From: Isoetes taiwanensis
Taxonomy: Eukaryota > Streptophyta > Lycopodiopsida > Isoetales > Isoetaceae
Direction: 5' to 3'
DNA length: 64,000 bases
Assembly: GCA_021234155.1 (NCBI GenBank)
Contig: JAJEKV010000060.1
Coordinates: 4,610,323 to 4,674,322 of the forward strand
How positions within the stretch are numbered: position 1 is the first letter of the stretch; the number at the start of each line of letters is the position of its first letter. Of the stretch, positions 46,995-58,140 are shown piece by piece. The translations under genes and the position numbers were made by a program. Under the pieces are notes generated by a model. It searched no databases. It was given only the letters and a program-made list of their open reading frames with translations, and had not been told where the DNA came from.

Positions 46995-47744
46995 TCATTC
47001 AGGAATAGATTCTTGCACAGCTGCAGCCATGGCGACGGCAGTTGCAGATCCGACTCTGGCACTTCTGTTCATCTTGAGCCTGCTAGAATCTAGCCCTGAA
47101 ACAGGGGCTATATTTCTTCGTTGCCACAAAGGGGCGCTGCTTTGCCGCTGTAGCGCTGAAGAATCAGTCGAAAATCCATTTCGAACACTCTGAGACTTGA
47201 TCGCCGCCTTATTTGACGGATTTGAGCTCTGCTGATGCCAGAAATCGAAATCTTTCGCATTTCTGAACCCATCTTTCTTCAAATCTGTATTATCTCTAGC
47301 CTGGGGCTTGGATGATTTATCTTTCTTTCCTTTGGGCAGAAATTTCTTCCAAAAAGAAACCCCCTTTTTGCTTCTTGATTCCTCTTCCGAAATGGGTTCC
47401 CATTTCTTTGTCGCCGGTCTCCTACTGCCCAGTTGCTTAAGATCATTCCACCAGGAGCTCTGGCTATGGCGCTGCGGCGCTTGGGGCACATATCTTTGGC
47501 TGTAGAAATGGTTATGCCGAGTTTCCGAATCCAGAAGAGCCATTATGCTTCCGGTAGCACCCACCATAGCCGATTCTGCCGACTCTGATAAAGGTGCAAC
47601 GCGGGTGGATCCAATCTTCTTTGTTTCTGGAAATCGAGAGACTGCGGTCATTTCTGACATGGATCTGGCGAGCGCAAGGGGTCCTTGAGGCTTCAAGCGT
47701 TCGGAAACAGTCTGATCACCCTGCTGCACTACAATTGCACCCAT
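46995..47744 (-). CDS. Intact gene of unknown function, right copy (249 aa)
   Basis: This is the mirror copy of 25,523-26,272, with the same length and no frame damage. Compared with the left protein the replacements are Lys to Asn (SWWNDL), Ala to Thr, Asp to Val (KKGVSF), Thr to Ala, Leu to Ser, Met to Ile and Ile to Val. Three silent changes were counted. The Lys-rich core and the DFWHQQ patch are identical. It keeps an AATAAA signal just after the stop, so it may be the better expressed copy. TATA-like CATAAATAC is at 47,907-47,915 upstream. Function unknown. Confidence 0.75.
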   Translation of the reverse strand: MGAIVVQQGDQTVSERLKPQGPLALARSMSEMTAVSRFPETKKIGSTRVAPLSESAESAMVGATGSIMALLDSETRHNHFYSQRYVPQAPQRHSQSSWWNDLKQLGSRRPATKKWEPISEEESRSKKGVSFWKKFLPKGKKDKSSKPQARDNTDLKKDGFRNAKDFDFWHQQSSNPSNKAAIKSQSVRNGFSTDSSALQRQSSAPLWQRRNIAPVSGLDSSRLKMNRSARVGSATAVAMAAAVQESIPE

Positions 47745-47906
47745 TTTGTGCTCACAGACTGCAAAATTACAGAGGAAGCAAATAACCCACAAGTTAAGCG
47801 ATGAATCCTTTACAAATTCCAGCCGATCCGGAATCCTCCACAAACTGCTGCAGATCCGGAAGGAGAAGAGGCGGTTCTGTATTTTGGAGTGAGGAGAAGA
47901 GGGGGC

Positions 47907-47915
47907 GTATTTATG
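47907..47915 (-). promoter_or_regulatory. TATA-like element of the duplicated gene (right)
   Basis: CATAAATAC on the minus strand, in the same relation to the start codon as in the left arm. The upstream CCGGTATCACCGG palindrome (near 47,972-47,990) is conserved. Confidence 0.55.
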
Positions 47916-48299
47916 CTACATTTTGTGCAGGTGCAAAATGTGTGGAATGGCATGGCACCTTCTGGGCAAGCACCGGTGATACCGGGAGCCCCTATCGACC
48001 CATCGACGGTCCAGATTCATGCCCACACCTCCATTTGAATAAACAATTTAGATTAGACTGCAGATTAAATTGAATTAAAATTAACTCGGTTTTGGCCATA
48101 GACTTAGAACCATGTACAATGCTTCCCTTTTTTTCCTTGCATTTGCACCATGTTATGTATTGGATAATTTTTTGGTCGGATTCCGCCTGTAAATTTCAAG
48201 CAGCGCCACCAGTCGAGGCAGCACAGGAACGACAGAACTGCAGTGCGCCGCTAAGGCTGGCGGCTCCGCCAAGCAAATTTTCTTGCTGGAAATAATGCA

Positions 48300-49610
48300 A
48301 ATTTCAGGAAGAGCCAACCATAGAATAATGCAACTAACATATATAAGTGTACATTCTTTTTTGTATGCATTATAAGTTTACTTAAGGATTTCAAAATTGT
48401 AGCAACAAAATAAAAGCGATACTGGGGTTGCAAGTGAACTAAGAAGCTTGCAAAATTAGATTAACTTACTCGAAAACTACAAGAAGACTGCAAATTGCAA
48501 GAATTGATTTTCTCAAGAAAGAAAAGTCAAGAAAAGTATCATCTGATCGACAAAATGCAATGACGTTCGACTCTTCAACAATAAAAGATAAACTGAGTGG
48601 AAAAGGAATAATGCCATATTCTTATCATTTTAATAACATGCCAGTTACCTATTAGTTTCTATAATGGATGATTCTAGCTATCAGATTCTTGTAAGCTAAC
48701 AATACATTTTTCTTTATATCTCTAGCCCCATACATGGCATATAATCTCTTGCCATTCACAACATCATCATCATTGGTATTATTAATGGCATGCTAATGAT
48801 GAGGTTTGCCAAGATCTTTAAGGGAATAACCCATCATGCTTTGAAAATAGTGAAGTTTGGAGTCTTTTAAGGCCTTGCACATGAGCAAGTACCCAATAGG
48901 TTTCCCAGAATTCCATCCAAATAAACCTTTTTCACTATTCTATTTGCATAGGGTGCATTGGAAGCAACAATCCTAAAAACACATTGCAGATGTAAATTTT
49001 GAACTTGAAGATCATAGGATATGAGGGGCTTGAAGTGCCTCAAATAGGATGCAACATCTTTGCTAGAAAATCACTTCTCAAGAGATCAAGATCTTCATCT
49101 ATAAATGGCTTTCTTGAAGCTGTTGTAGCATATAACTCTCCTTGGATATTTTAGCTCCAGCACAAGGTCGAATTTGTGGCCTCTGACAAATCATATCAAA
49201 TTATAGATGAAAGTACACGTGCAAATACAATAATCTCCCAGCCACTTGTTTTTGTTATATAGATAAGTTTTGGCAGTCATATATAATATTGGGATGCGAC
49301 CCACATCACAAACAAGGGAGTTTTTTCCATGTTCTATCCTATATAGTTGAAATATCTACTACACTCATCCCAAGATGTTCCAGGGATGATTGTTTAGAAT
49401 TAAATGGACAACACAAGAAATTCCAAAAGTTCAGTTCTTGCTGCCTAGAATGGCTACAGACAAGTTGAACAAGAGAGTTGAAAATGAGTGGAGAATTTCA
49501 ATCTTTTGAAGTGATAAGAGTTGATACAAGAGGCAAAACTCCAATTATTTTATAACCATTGAATATCTATAACTAAAATTCCATGTCTCAATACATTCAT
49601 AATTTAATGC
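48300..49610. other. Duplicated unassigned block (right copy)
   Basis: The partner of 23,290-24,860. It directly adjoins the uninterrupted Helitron target site at about 49,605-49,620. No recognisable gene. Confidence 0.4.
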
Positions 49611-49859
49611 TAAATATCAAGATGAATTGATGTTTGTAGATAAAGATAAACGCCCGCAGTCTAGAATTAAGCTTTTCATAAATGCTACATCATTCATATA
49701 TGGAATTGGTGTACATTGATTCGTGATATTAAAAGAGTGTAGCAAGGATAAAAAGCTAATACAATCTAGTCGCTCTGATTTACTTCATAAATTCTTTAAT
49801 TTGGAACAATATATTTCCTGCTGATATGTTGGTTTCAGATTTCCTTATAGCAATAGCCA

Positions 49860-50730
49860 ATGGCCTTGGAACATACATCTTCCATTCCAAGGATCTATGC
49901 AGCAATCTCAGCAAGCTTGCCTATTCCTAGGGAAGTCCTGGTCAAGAGCGGAAAGCTCTTTCATCATTTTAATCTAAAACTCCTTAATGGAGTAGAACTA
50001 AGAAGGATGTTTCCAAAGTTGGCTTTGGAAGTAGCAGATAGTGGGGATCCTCCTACTAAAAATCAAGAGAATGTGGATAACAAGGATGGAGGAGATAGAG
50101 ATAAGGCTATTAAAGCAACTGATAAAATATATGCTCTAAGTGGACAAGATGTTCAAGTCAATACGAAAGGTGATAAGGAGGAGAGAGTAATCACACAGAA
50201 TGTAAGTAATACTACCCAGGTCGTGGAAGATCAGAAGAGTGACAAAAATAGTGATTTGGCTGGTGGAGTAAAGATCAACCAATCAAAAGGGAAGGCATCT
50301 AGCAACAATAGCAATACTGTGAATAAAGGAGAGGAGCAAGACAACTCTCAATCTGTGAAATACATTTTTGGGAAGCTAGTAATTGCTCAAAACCCAACAA
50401 CAGGAGGGATGGCAAGAGGTGCATGGTAAAAGTAATAGAAGACTCAAGGCATAGGCTAGGAAGGAAAAATCATCTTAGCCCATGAACGGTGGAAATACAA
50501 CAACACTTGATACACAAACTCAGGAACAGGAGCCTCATGATGAAGAAATGCTAGAATTTGAAAATGAGCTAGTGGCTAAATGGGCAGACTGCGATATGGA
50601 TGATTTTGTCGCTTTAGATGGTCTAGTCCAAACTAATGGAGATAAGAGTCCGAACTTGGTTAGGAAAAACCCTAGAAATAACATTGTTGAAGAGGAACCA
50701 TGGGTCCAGAGGAAACAGATCCAAAATTAA
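49860..50730 (+). pseudogene. LINE ORF1, right-arm copy
   Basis: One frame (49,860-50,429) encodes IPREVLVKSGKLFHHFNLKL, VELRRMFPKLALEVADSGD and a long Asn/Gln/Lys/Asp-rich tail. A second frame (50,482-50,730) continues with an acidic stretch (EEMLEFENELVAKWADCDMD). Together they form the probable ORF1 of the LINE, separated by a stop. The better-kept of the two arm copies. No zinc knuckle was found. Confidence 0.6.
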
Positions 50731-50972
50731 TGTGCAGGAGTGATGGATTGTGTTTACAGAAAGGAAGAAAAGGAGAGGTACCTCATTTTTATAAAGACAG
50801 TTAGATGTAACTGCGTAAGTATGAGTACGACAGTCCCTAATGCTAGAGCCTTCTTTGCATGGGATGCGACATTAGATCTCATTGATTGTCTTTTCAAAAA
50901 CTCATGGTTGGAAATCACTAGTTTTGCCCTTTTTGGCAATAGTACAGTAGGATGTCCCACAACTTCCAATTT

Positions 50973-53575
50973 ATGATTATTCTCTCGTGGAATTTGCATG
51001 GCATCAAAGGTGTCCTTAAACGCATGCAGGTGTTAGCAGCTATTAGATCTTTGAAGGCGGATGTTATCCTCCTTCAGGAACATAGACTTCCAAACTTTGA
51101 GGCCAGTTCTATTGGCAGCTAGGTTGGTGGTAATTACTCCTCTTTTACTTGTGCTGCTGAAGGTACTAAAGGAGGTTCTTGTATTTTATGGAAGGGACAA
51201 GTTCAAAAACATCAATATGGAGCAGGATGTGGTAGATGGCAGGTTTTCATTCTTGAAACAAAGAATTGCATGTGGGGGCTCATCAACATCTATGCCTCTA
51301 ATATACCTGCAGGAAGGGCAATGATGTGGAGGGAGATTGAGCATTGGATAACTCATCAAGGTGGTGGATGGATCCTTGGAGGGGATCTGAATATGACAGA
51401 TGTATGGGATCGAAAAATTGGCTTGCGCAGAAACTTGCTACAGGAGGAGGAGGAGATTACATGGAACTCTCTTTTAAACAACGTTGGTTTCTCCTTAATT
51501 CCTCCATCTAATGCTGCATTTTCCTGGTCTAATAAGCTGAAAGGACATGTCAGGGTATATTGCTTGTTAGGCAGATTCTATATGGCCAATAGGACAGCCT
51601 CCTTCATACAGATGTTATATTGAAGGAGAGCTTCCAACCATGTGCCACAAAAGTTAGTATCGGAGAGTATCCCTATTGAAAGAAGAGGGGAAAATGTGCC
51701 TTTTAAATTTAATACGTCTCTTCTAGGAAAGGAGGCATTCTGTAGACCCTTTAGAACTTTCTTGGCTTTTCTAGCTAATACAGAATGCCTTCCTTCCATG
51801 GAAGTGTTTAGCCTTATGAAAGTGTGGATCAAGAAGTGGGGCAAAGATAGCTCCTTGAAATCCAAGAATGAAAAGATGTTGTATATAACCTTCTAAGGAT
51901 AGTTAAACAGAAGTTGTTACTTGATCCCCATAGCATCTCTAGAGGAGGAACTGGAAGCAAAAGCCAAGGCTATTGAGGAGGAGGAAGCTAGAGGGGCTGT
52001 TTTCGTTCCAAAACAGTGGTACATAGAGTTAAATCATGAAAATTCTAAGTGCTTCTTTAGAATGGCAGGGGCCAGATTAGCAGAGAATAGTATTACTTCA
52101 ATATGGATAGCTGCCAAAACATACTTACTGATCCCGCGGTTATCAAGTCATTTATTAGAGAGAGCTTCCATCCTCATATCAGTCTCAGATATCTCATTGG
52201 TTAGGCCAGATTGATTAGGCTCATAAGATTACTGTGGAAGATTATCAAACTCGATTGCATCTGTTGGGGAAAGATGAGATATTTAAAGTACTATGATCCT
52301 TGGCTTCTAGTAAGTCCCCCGACCCTGATGGCTTTCCTCCTGAATTCTTTGCGGAGTTTTGGGATGCTCTTGGTACAGAATTTGTGAAGGTTGTTTGGGG
52401 GGCTTCTGGCAGATTACATCCTACACTAGTGGCAGTTTTTATTACTTTGGTCCCAAAAGTTTCTAGACCTTTATCACTTGGGGAAACCCATTGCACTAAC
52501 AAATGTCTTATATAAGGTAATAATGAAAGATATCGCCAATCTTCTTAATCCTATTTTAAACAGGGTCATTGGAAGAGAGCAATTAGCTTTCTTGCCAGGT
52601 AGGTATATTTTGGACAATTACCTGGTGGCTAGAGAAGGAATGCACTGGTGCAGATCCACGAGGCAGAGTTGTGTACTTGTTAAGATGGACTTTAGAAAGG
52701 CCTATGACTCTCTTAGAGATGGTCTGTGAGTAGTGATGAGCCATATGGGCCTAGTCTTTTTTTTTTATCTCAAGGACCATACCTTTTTCTAATTATGGCC
52801 AACCTTCTCACAAGGATGGTTAATCTCAAAGTTTTGGAAGGGGGTATCAGTGGTCTGGTTCTGCCGGGTCAAGTAGAAATACTTACAACTATGCAGTATT
52901 CGAATGACACCTTTATGTTCCTCGGGTATGATGATGGTAGCTTCTAGTCTTTTCGTGAGATATTGATTGATTTTGAGGTTATATCTGGTATTGATTTAAA
53001 TGCCAACAAATGTACCATGCCTTATAGGAGGATATTGGCCCTCGTGCTAATGGATTGTGCTTCCCAATCATGGTTGCATGGAAAACAATTAAGCTCTTAG
53101 GTCTGCCTTTTTCTATTTCAGATAGTATGAAGGGTCTTTGGGCCCCTATTTTAGACAAACCTAGAAAGAAGGTTGGGTTATGGTCTTCTAAAGGCTTATC
53201 TGTAGCAGGAAGAGTTACAGTTGCTAATGTTATGCTGGCCATCTCTCACATATAATTCTTGTCAGTACTTGTAACCCAAAACAGAATATATAACCAGATA
53301 TAGGTCATCATCATAAAGTTCATATGGGGAGGTATGGCTATGAGGTAAAACGGATGGAGGAATAGGATGTAAATATCCTTTTATGTAGGTTCAAGCTCTA
53401 GCGACCAGATTTGTCTGGCAAATTTTACAAGGGGATACATCTCCTGCTTTTGTATTTGTTAAGCACTGGTTTGATTGGTGCAAGATTCAAGGCAAACCAT
53501 CTCTCCCTAGGGATGAATTAGGAACTTCTTTATGTAACTTTAAGGTGGCCCCTGGCACTTCCCTAATGATGAGGC
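50973..53575 (+). pseudogene. LINE (L1-type) ORF2, right-arm copy
   Basis: Endonuclease motifs LSWNLHGIK, LLQEHRLP and GGDLNMTDV are followed by broken linker frames and the reverse transcriptase: SPDPDGFPPEFF, KPIALTNVLYKVI, VKMDFRKAYDSL. Motif C reads YSND instead of the YSDD kept in the left arm, so the catalytic Asp is lost here. It extends further than the left copy, to LGLPFSISDS (about 53,100) and the region up to 53,575, where the nested palindrome begins. A stop within the endonuclease (SIGS then stop) is private to this copy. Confidence 0.85.
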
Positions 53576-53576
53576 A

Positions 53577-55494
53577 GGGGATGTCATAGTTGTTGGAGAG
53601 AAGCTTAACATTCCCATGTAAAGTGAATGTACCGGTTTTGTGGATTTGTAGACACTGCAAATTATTTTTGTGTTATTTGTTGTCTTCAGCATTCCTTGAG
53701 TTTGGCCACCCCTTATTATGTACTCTGCCTCTGGGGTGTAGGAATGCTATATTTGAAGTAAATAAGCAATTTCACAATCTCAGCTTTAGGTATAAGCTAG
53801 TATTGGCAAACCTCTTGCAAAGGAATGTGCCGCAGGTATTTACATATAATTTTTGTGCGCAATTATATGAAGCTACTAATTTTGTTGTGTTTAATGTGAG
53901 TTTGCAAGGTAATGCTAGATATTGTACTTGTAGCTTTGTGGGCCAAAATTTAGAGCTAGAAGCAACATGCATCATCAGTTAGATTTATTTTTGTAATGGC
54001 CCTTTGGAGTACCCAGGTTCGATTTCCATAAGATCTTTACTTTTGTATGATATTCATAAATGTGTATAAGAGGTGCTTGTATCATATTGTAAATGTGTTA
54101 AGACGTCCTAGCATACAAACCATGTTGTGTTGCATATTCAAAAAGATAAGCCAACGATTTGGTTTATAATAAGCAATCAAGACCCAATTTTTTTAAAAAT
54201 AAATACAATTTCATTACATTCGGGCCTTTTGGTTTGTTAAAGGCCCCGAAGGGGCCAAAATTTTTTTTAGGTATAAAACAAACCATTACATTCCATACTT
54301 AAAAATAAAATTCCCCCTTAAACCCCCTTTAGTTTGGGTGCGTATTCACACGGGGGTGACTCCGGGCATCGAGAGTTGTTGGATAGCATATATGCCCTTT
54401 ATTCCTCGATCTCGACCGTACATAGAAATCCTCGTTTGTGGGGTATGCATGTACAAGTTTTGATATACTGTATAATACAGTTTGCAAAATACTATAAGAT
54501 TTGAGGCAATGTACTATATGATATTGATTTTGTACATGTATAATATGATTTTAGGGGCTCTCGCTGCCCTACGTCACCCCCCGTGTGAATATGCACCCAA
54601 ACTAAAGGGGGTTTAAGGGGGAATTTTATTTTTAAGTATGGAATGTAATGGTTTGTTTTATACCTAAAAAAATTTTTATAAAATACTTGCTAGGGTCTAA
54701 TCTAGCAAATACTATACTTCAAGAACTAAACCTAGTTAGAAATTGAGAATTTGTCTGTCCTGGTTTAAACCAGGCCCACGTCCTTCATCTGGCATACACA
54801 TATGGTGAGGTATTACCCCCTTCGGGGCCTTTAACAAACCAAAAGGCCCGAATGTAATGAATTGTATTTATTTTTAAAAAAATTGGGTCTTGATTGCTTA
54901 TTATAAACCAAATCGTTGGCTTATCTTTTTGAATATGCAACACAACATGGTTTGTATGCTAGGACGTCTTAACACATTTACAATATGATACAAGCACCTC
55001 TTATACACATTTATGAATATCATACAAAAGTAAAGATCTTATGGAAATCGAACCTGGGTACTCCAAAGGGCCATTACAAAAATAAATCTAACTGATGATG
55101 CATGTTGCTTCTAGCTCTAAATTTTGGCCCACAAAGCTACAAGTACAATATCTAGCATTACCTTGCAAACTCACATTAAACACAACAAAATTAGTAGCTT
55201 CATATAATTGCGCACAAAAATTATATGTAAATAGCCTACGGCACATTCCTTTGCAAGAGGTTTGCCAATACTGGCTTATACCTAAAGCTGAGATTGTGAA
55301 ATTGCTTATTTACTTCAAATATAGCATTCCTACACCCCAGAGGCAGAGTACATAATAAGGGGTGGCCAAACTCAAGGAATGCTGAAGACAACAAATAACA
55401 CAAAAATAATTTGCAGTGTCTACAAATCCACAAAACCGGTACATTCACTTTACATGGGAATGTTAAGCTTCTCTCCAACAACTATGACATCCCC
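53577..55494. repeat. Nested palindrome, 1.9 kb, nearly identical arms
   Basis: GGGGATGTCATAGTTGTTGG opens the left arm and its inverse closes the right arm. Outer arms of about 700 bp are almost identical: 80 of 81 codons of the mirrored frames 53,590-53,832 and 55,239-55,481 agree. The right arm has 138 extra bases between 54,650 and 54,815. The centre is a TIR repeat (54,335-54,598). No flanking target duplication was found. No domain is recognised in the frames. Confidence 0.9.
54335..54598. mobile_element. TIR repeat (MITE-like) at the centre of the nested palindrome
   Basis: The ends are GTATTCACACGGGGGTGAC and, inverted, CATATTCACACGGGGGG. A related copy stands at 60,520-60,815. The interior is AT-rich and not coding. 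Confidence 0.6.
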
Positions 55495-55647
55495 TTCCAA
55501 ACCATTTGCTGATCTTATTGAATCGATTGTAACCTGCCAACAGAACCAAAGTTTTAAAGTAATCAGCAAGCCAAATTTTAAAATGTGCGATGACAAAGTT
55601 TTTCAATACGGGTTATTAAAAATTAACATTTGAGAGTGCTAGGAGTG

Positions 55648-56780
55648 CCATCTTTGTGCTCCGAATGCAAGTCCAGCAGCTACCATTTGCCTGAACATTG
55701 GGTGGACTTCCCGTTCCTCATACTCTGTATGTTCAACTATGGTTACCTGCCAACCAATTTTGAAAGCTTAGAAGTCAAAGCATGAGAAGAAGGAAAAGGA
55801 GGAGTTCTAAGCAACACCAACATGACATACTTACAATTGCCTGGCAAAACTGATAACTTGGATTAAAGAATTGGGTACTAACAGTAGGAAAAAAGAGATC
55901 CAGTTGCTATCTATGACACAACATTGCTTCAGATACCTTTGAATAGCCATTGGGCATCTCTTGAACCAGGAATCCGGAAGGTCTCCTCCTGCATTTTGTG
56001 ACCGGAAAGAGGGGTTTCTCCCTGAAGCCATCGAGGGACACATCAACAATGGCCCATAATCCTTCAGAGTGCTGCTTGCAATATCTCAAAAAATAGACTT
56101 GTCTAGTGGGAACAATGGGAGAAGGCATCTGCAGCTCTGCATACATCTGCAACAGAATACACCAATACTTAACATAGACGTAAACCTTACAAAAGACCTC
56201 ATTTAATGCCAGTAATATTAAAAGAGCTTCAGTCTCACCAGTTGCAGTGCGTTGTTCCAGCTGCCAGAAGTTGTACCATTTGATAGGACTTGCAGGGCCA
56301 GTGCTTTTGAAACTATACAAGTGAACATTTCTGTCCATTTGTTCTGCACAAAAGCACATAATTCTAGTGGGTATACTATACTACCAAACAAAAGCTCAGC
56401 ACAAATGAATCTGATATAAGATTAAAGATGATATGGACATATTACCCACATGATCCATGACAATTTCAACCAGCGAAGCCATGTTCATCATAACTAGGCC
56501 GGTGGCACGAGTAGCTTCAGTTTTTAGTCCAACATGCCTTGGTCCCATGCCTCTAGAATAATGTGCTGTGTATTCATCATAATTCATTGTGTCTCTTGAT
56601 CTTTGAGAAGTCCACAGGGATTCATCTGCCTATGTAACAGCAAAAAACTCCTCCATTGCAACAATAATGAATTCTGCCATCAAAGGTTTATCTGCTTCTG
56701 ATATGTGACCATGATTAGAGATGGCCTCTGATGGCAGACTGCTCGCAAAGCTGCCGGCCCGTACTGACAAATCCGGCGGT
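55648..56780 (-). pseudogene. HD-ZIP class IV transcription factor, START-domain fragment
   Basis: Four minus-strand exons match the START (lipid-binding-like) domain of HD-ZIP IV factors, which control epidermal identity. Exon 1 (to 56,450; SEADKPLMAEF, GLKTEATRATGLVMMN) ends at a GTGGGT donor. Exon 2 (56,343-56,239; [19 protein letters not shown]) is 35 codons. Exon 3 (56,146-55,937; [15 protein letters not shown] to [19 protein letters not shown]) is 70 codons with a GTATCT donor. Exon 4 (55,746-55,648; VEHTEYEEREVH, GLAFGAQRW) follows a GGCAG acceptor. Phases fit between exons. The homeodomain and leucine zipper are missing upstream, an in-frame stop lies at 56,630-56,632, and exon 4 runs into a stop. 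Not functional as it stands. Confidence 0.85.
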
Positions 56781-56850
56781 GAAATTGAAACCTGCTGACG
56801 TGCTGAAACAATAGGTTCTTGCTAAGTAATTTGATGCCATCTGCGAACCA

Positions 56851-56912
56851 TCTGCAAACCCGGATAAGCCAGCTGCAAACCATCTGCAAACCCGGATAAG
56901 CCAAGCTGCTTC
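56851..56912. repeat. About 30-bp tandem duplication
   Basis: CATCTGCAAACCCGGATAAG occurs twice about 31 bases apart, upstream of the HD-ZIP fragment. Confidence 0.85.
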
Positions 56913-57061
56913 CTTCCCTTTGGCCGCTCCTTGCCCCAGTCTTCTGGCTGCACGAACCTCGCTGTAAAACCCTAGAATTTATGTGCACGATGATTGCATG
57001 CAATAGGTTCTCTCTATTTGTTTTTGTTTTTATTTCTATTTTTATTTTTTAATTTTTGAAA

Positions 57062-57145
57062 AGGGCTTTTATTGTAAGTCCTTCGATCTTGTCTTTTTTA
57101 AAGAGGGCTTTTGTTGTAAGCCCTTTGATCGTGACCATTAAAAAA
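57062..57145. repeat. Imperfect direct repeat, about 45 bp
   Basis: GGGCTTTTATTGTAAGTCC and GGGCTTTTGTTGTAAGCCC head two similar units. Confidence 0.7.
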
Positions 57146-57289
57146 GGCAAAAAAGAATTAGCACAAGTTGCATGCAGATACCTGGCACACTCTAGATGTA
57201 CCAATTAGTACACCTCATGTAATACGGCCATTAAATCATATAAAAACCATTGAAAAAAGTGTACAAAAATACAAAAGAAACCCACTGTT

Positions 57290-58140
57290 ATTATGCTAGA
57301 TATTCATGCTTGGATGGAGGTGCAAAGAGTGTGCTCCTTGGCTGTACCTAAAGAGGCTGGAAAAACTAGTATATTCTGGAACATTCATGTATGCGAAGAG
57401 AATGATCGTCCCTTAGCATTAGTCCATCCTCGCATCTTTAAGAAATGGGGACTTCATAGGATTTTAAAATTGCAACATCTTCGGGGAAAGTGGTGGGTGG
57501 ATCTCGTGGATGAAATTCAGGCTTAAAGTGTAAAGGGCGGGAGAAGGAGATAGAAAGATGCTACAAAAAATACTAGAAAATGTTAAATTCCTCTCTGGGT
57601 TTAACGTTCGTGAGGAAAAGTGGTCTTGTGCGGGTAAGGAGATAAACATTGTAGCAAGCATCTATCAGGCTCTTTGTGATGACTCTCCTTAAAGCAGAGG
57701 CTAGGCTTCAAATGAATGGATCAGTGGCTAAGCTTCTCCTAGCAAATTCATGGAAAACTTTATGCTATAGGAGAATACAATTCTTTAGGTGGGAAGCTCT
57801 TCGAGGAGCTCTCAACACCAAAGAGAAGTTGGTCCATAGAGGAATTTTAACTATGGACCAATGTCCTCTTGGAGGCCAGGCTAATCTCTTCTGCATCTCT
57901 TTTTTTCTCCAAAATTTATTGAGTTTTAGTTTTGGGTATGCCCTATTGTTGGACTAGACATACACCAACTGGGATGGCCTAATGTTGTGTTTATCTCTGA
58001 CAGAGACTACGTTGATGCTTCCCTTGTTAGTGTGACCCTATGGGTTATATGGAGACATCGTTGTGATGTCACTTTGGGGGGGTCATACCACCTCTATCGA
58101 GAAACTAAAGAATCTCTTCAATATGTAGCATTATAACAGG
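57290..58140 (+). pseudogene. LINE ORF2 C-terminal part
   Basis: Broken plus-strand frames encode ENDRPLALVHPRIFKKWGLH, then FFRWEALRGALNTKEKLVHR and GILTMDQCPL (zf-RVT-like). At about 58,030-58,080 comes LWVIWRHRCDVTLGG, the tryptophan-rich L1 C-terminus. It is probably the remainder of the LINE that stops at 53,575, split by the 3.7-kb block containing the palindrome and the HD-ZIP fragment. A different LINE is possible. Many stops. Confidence 0.65.
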
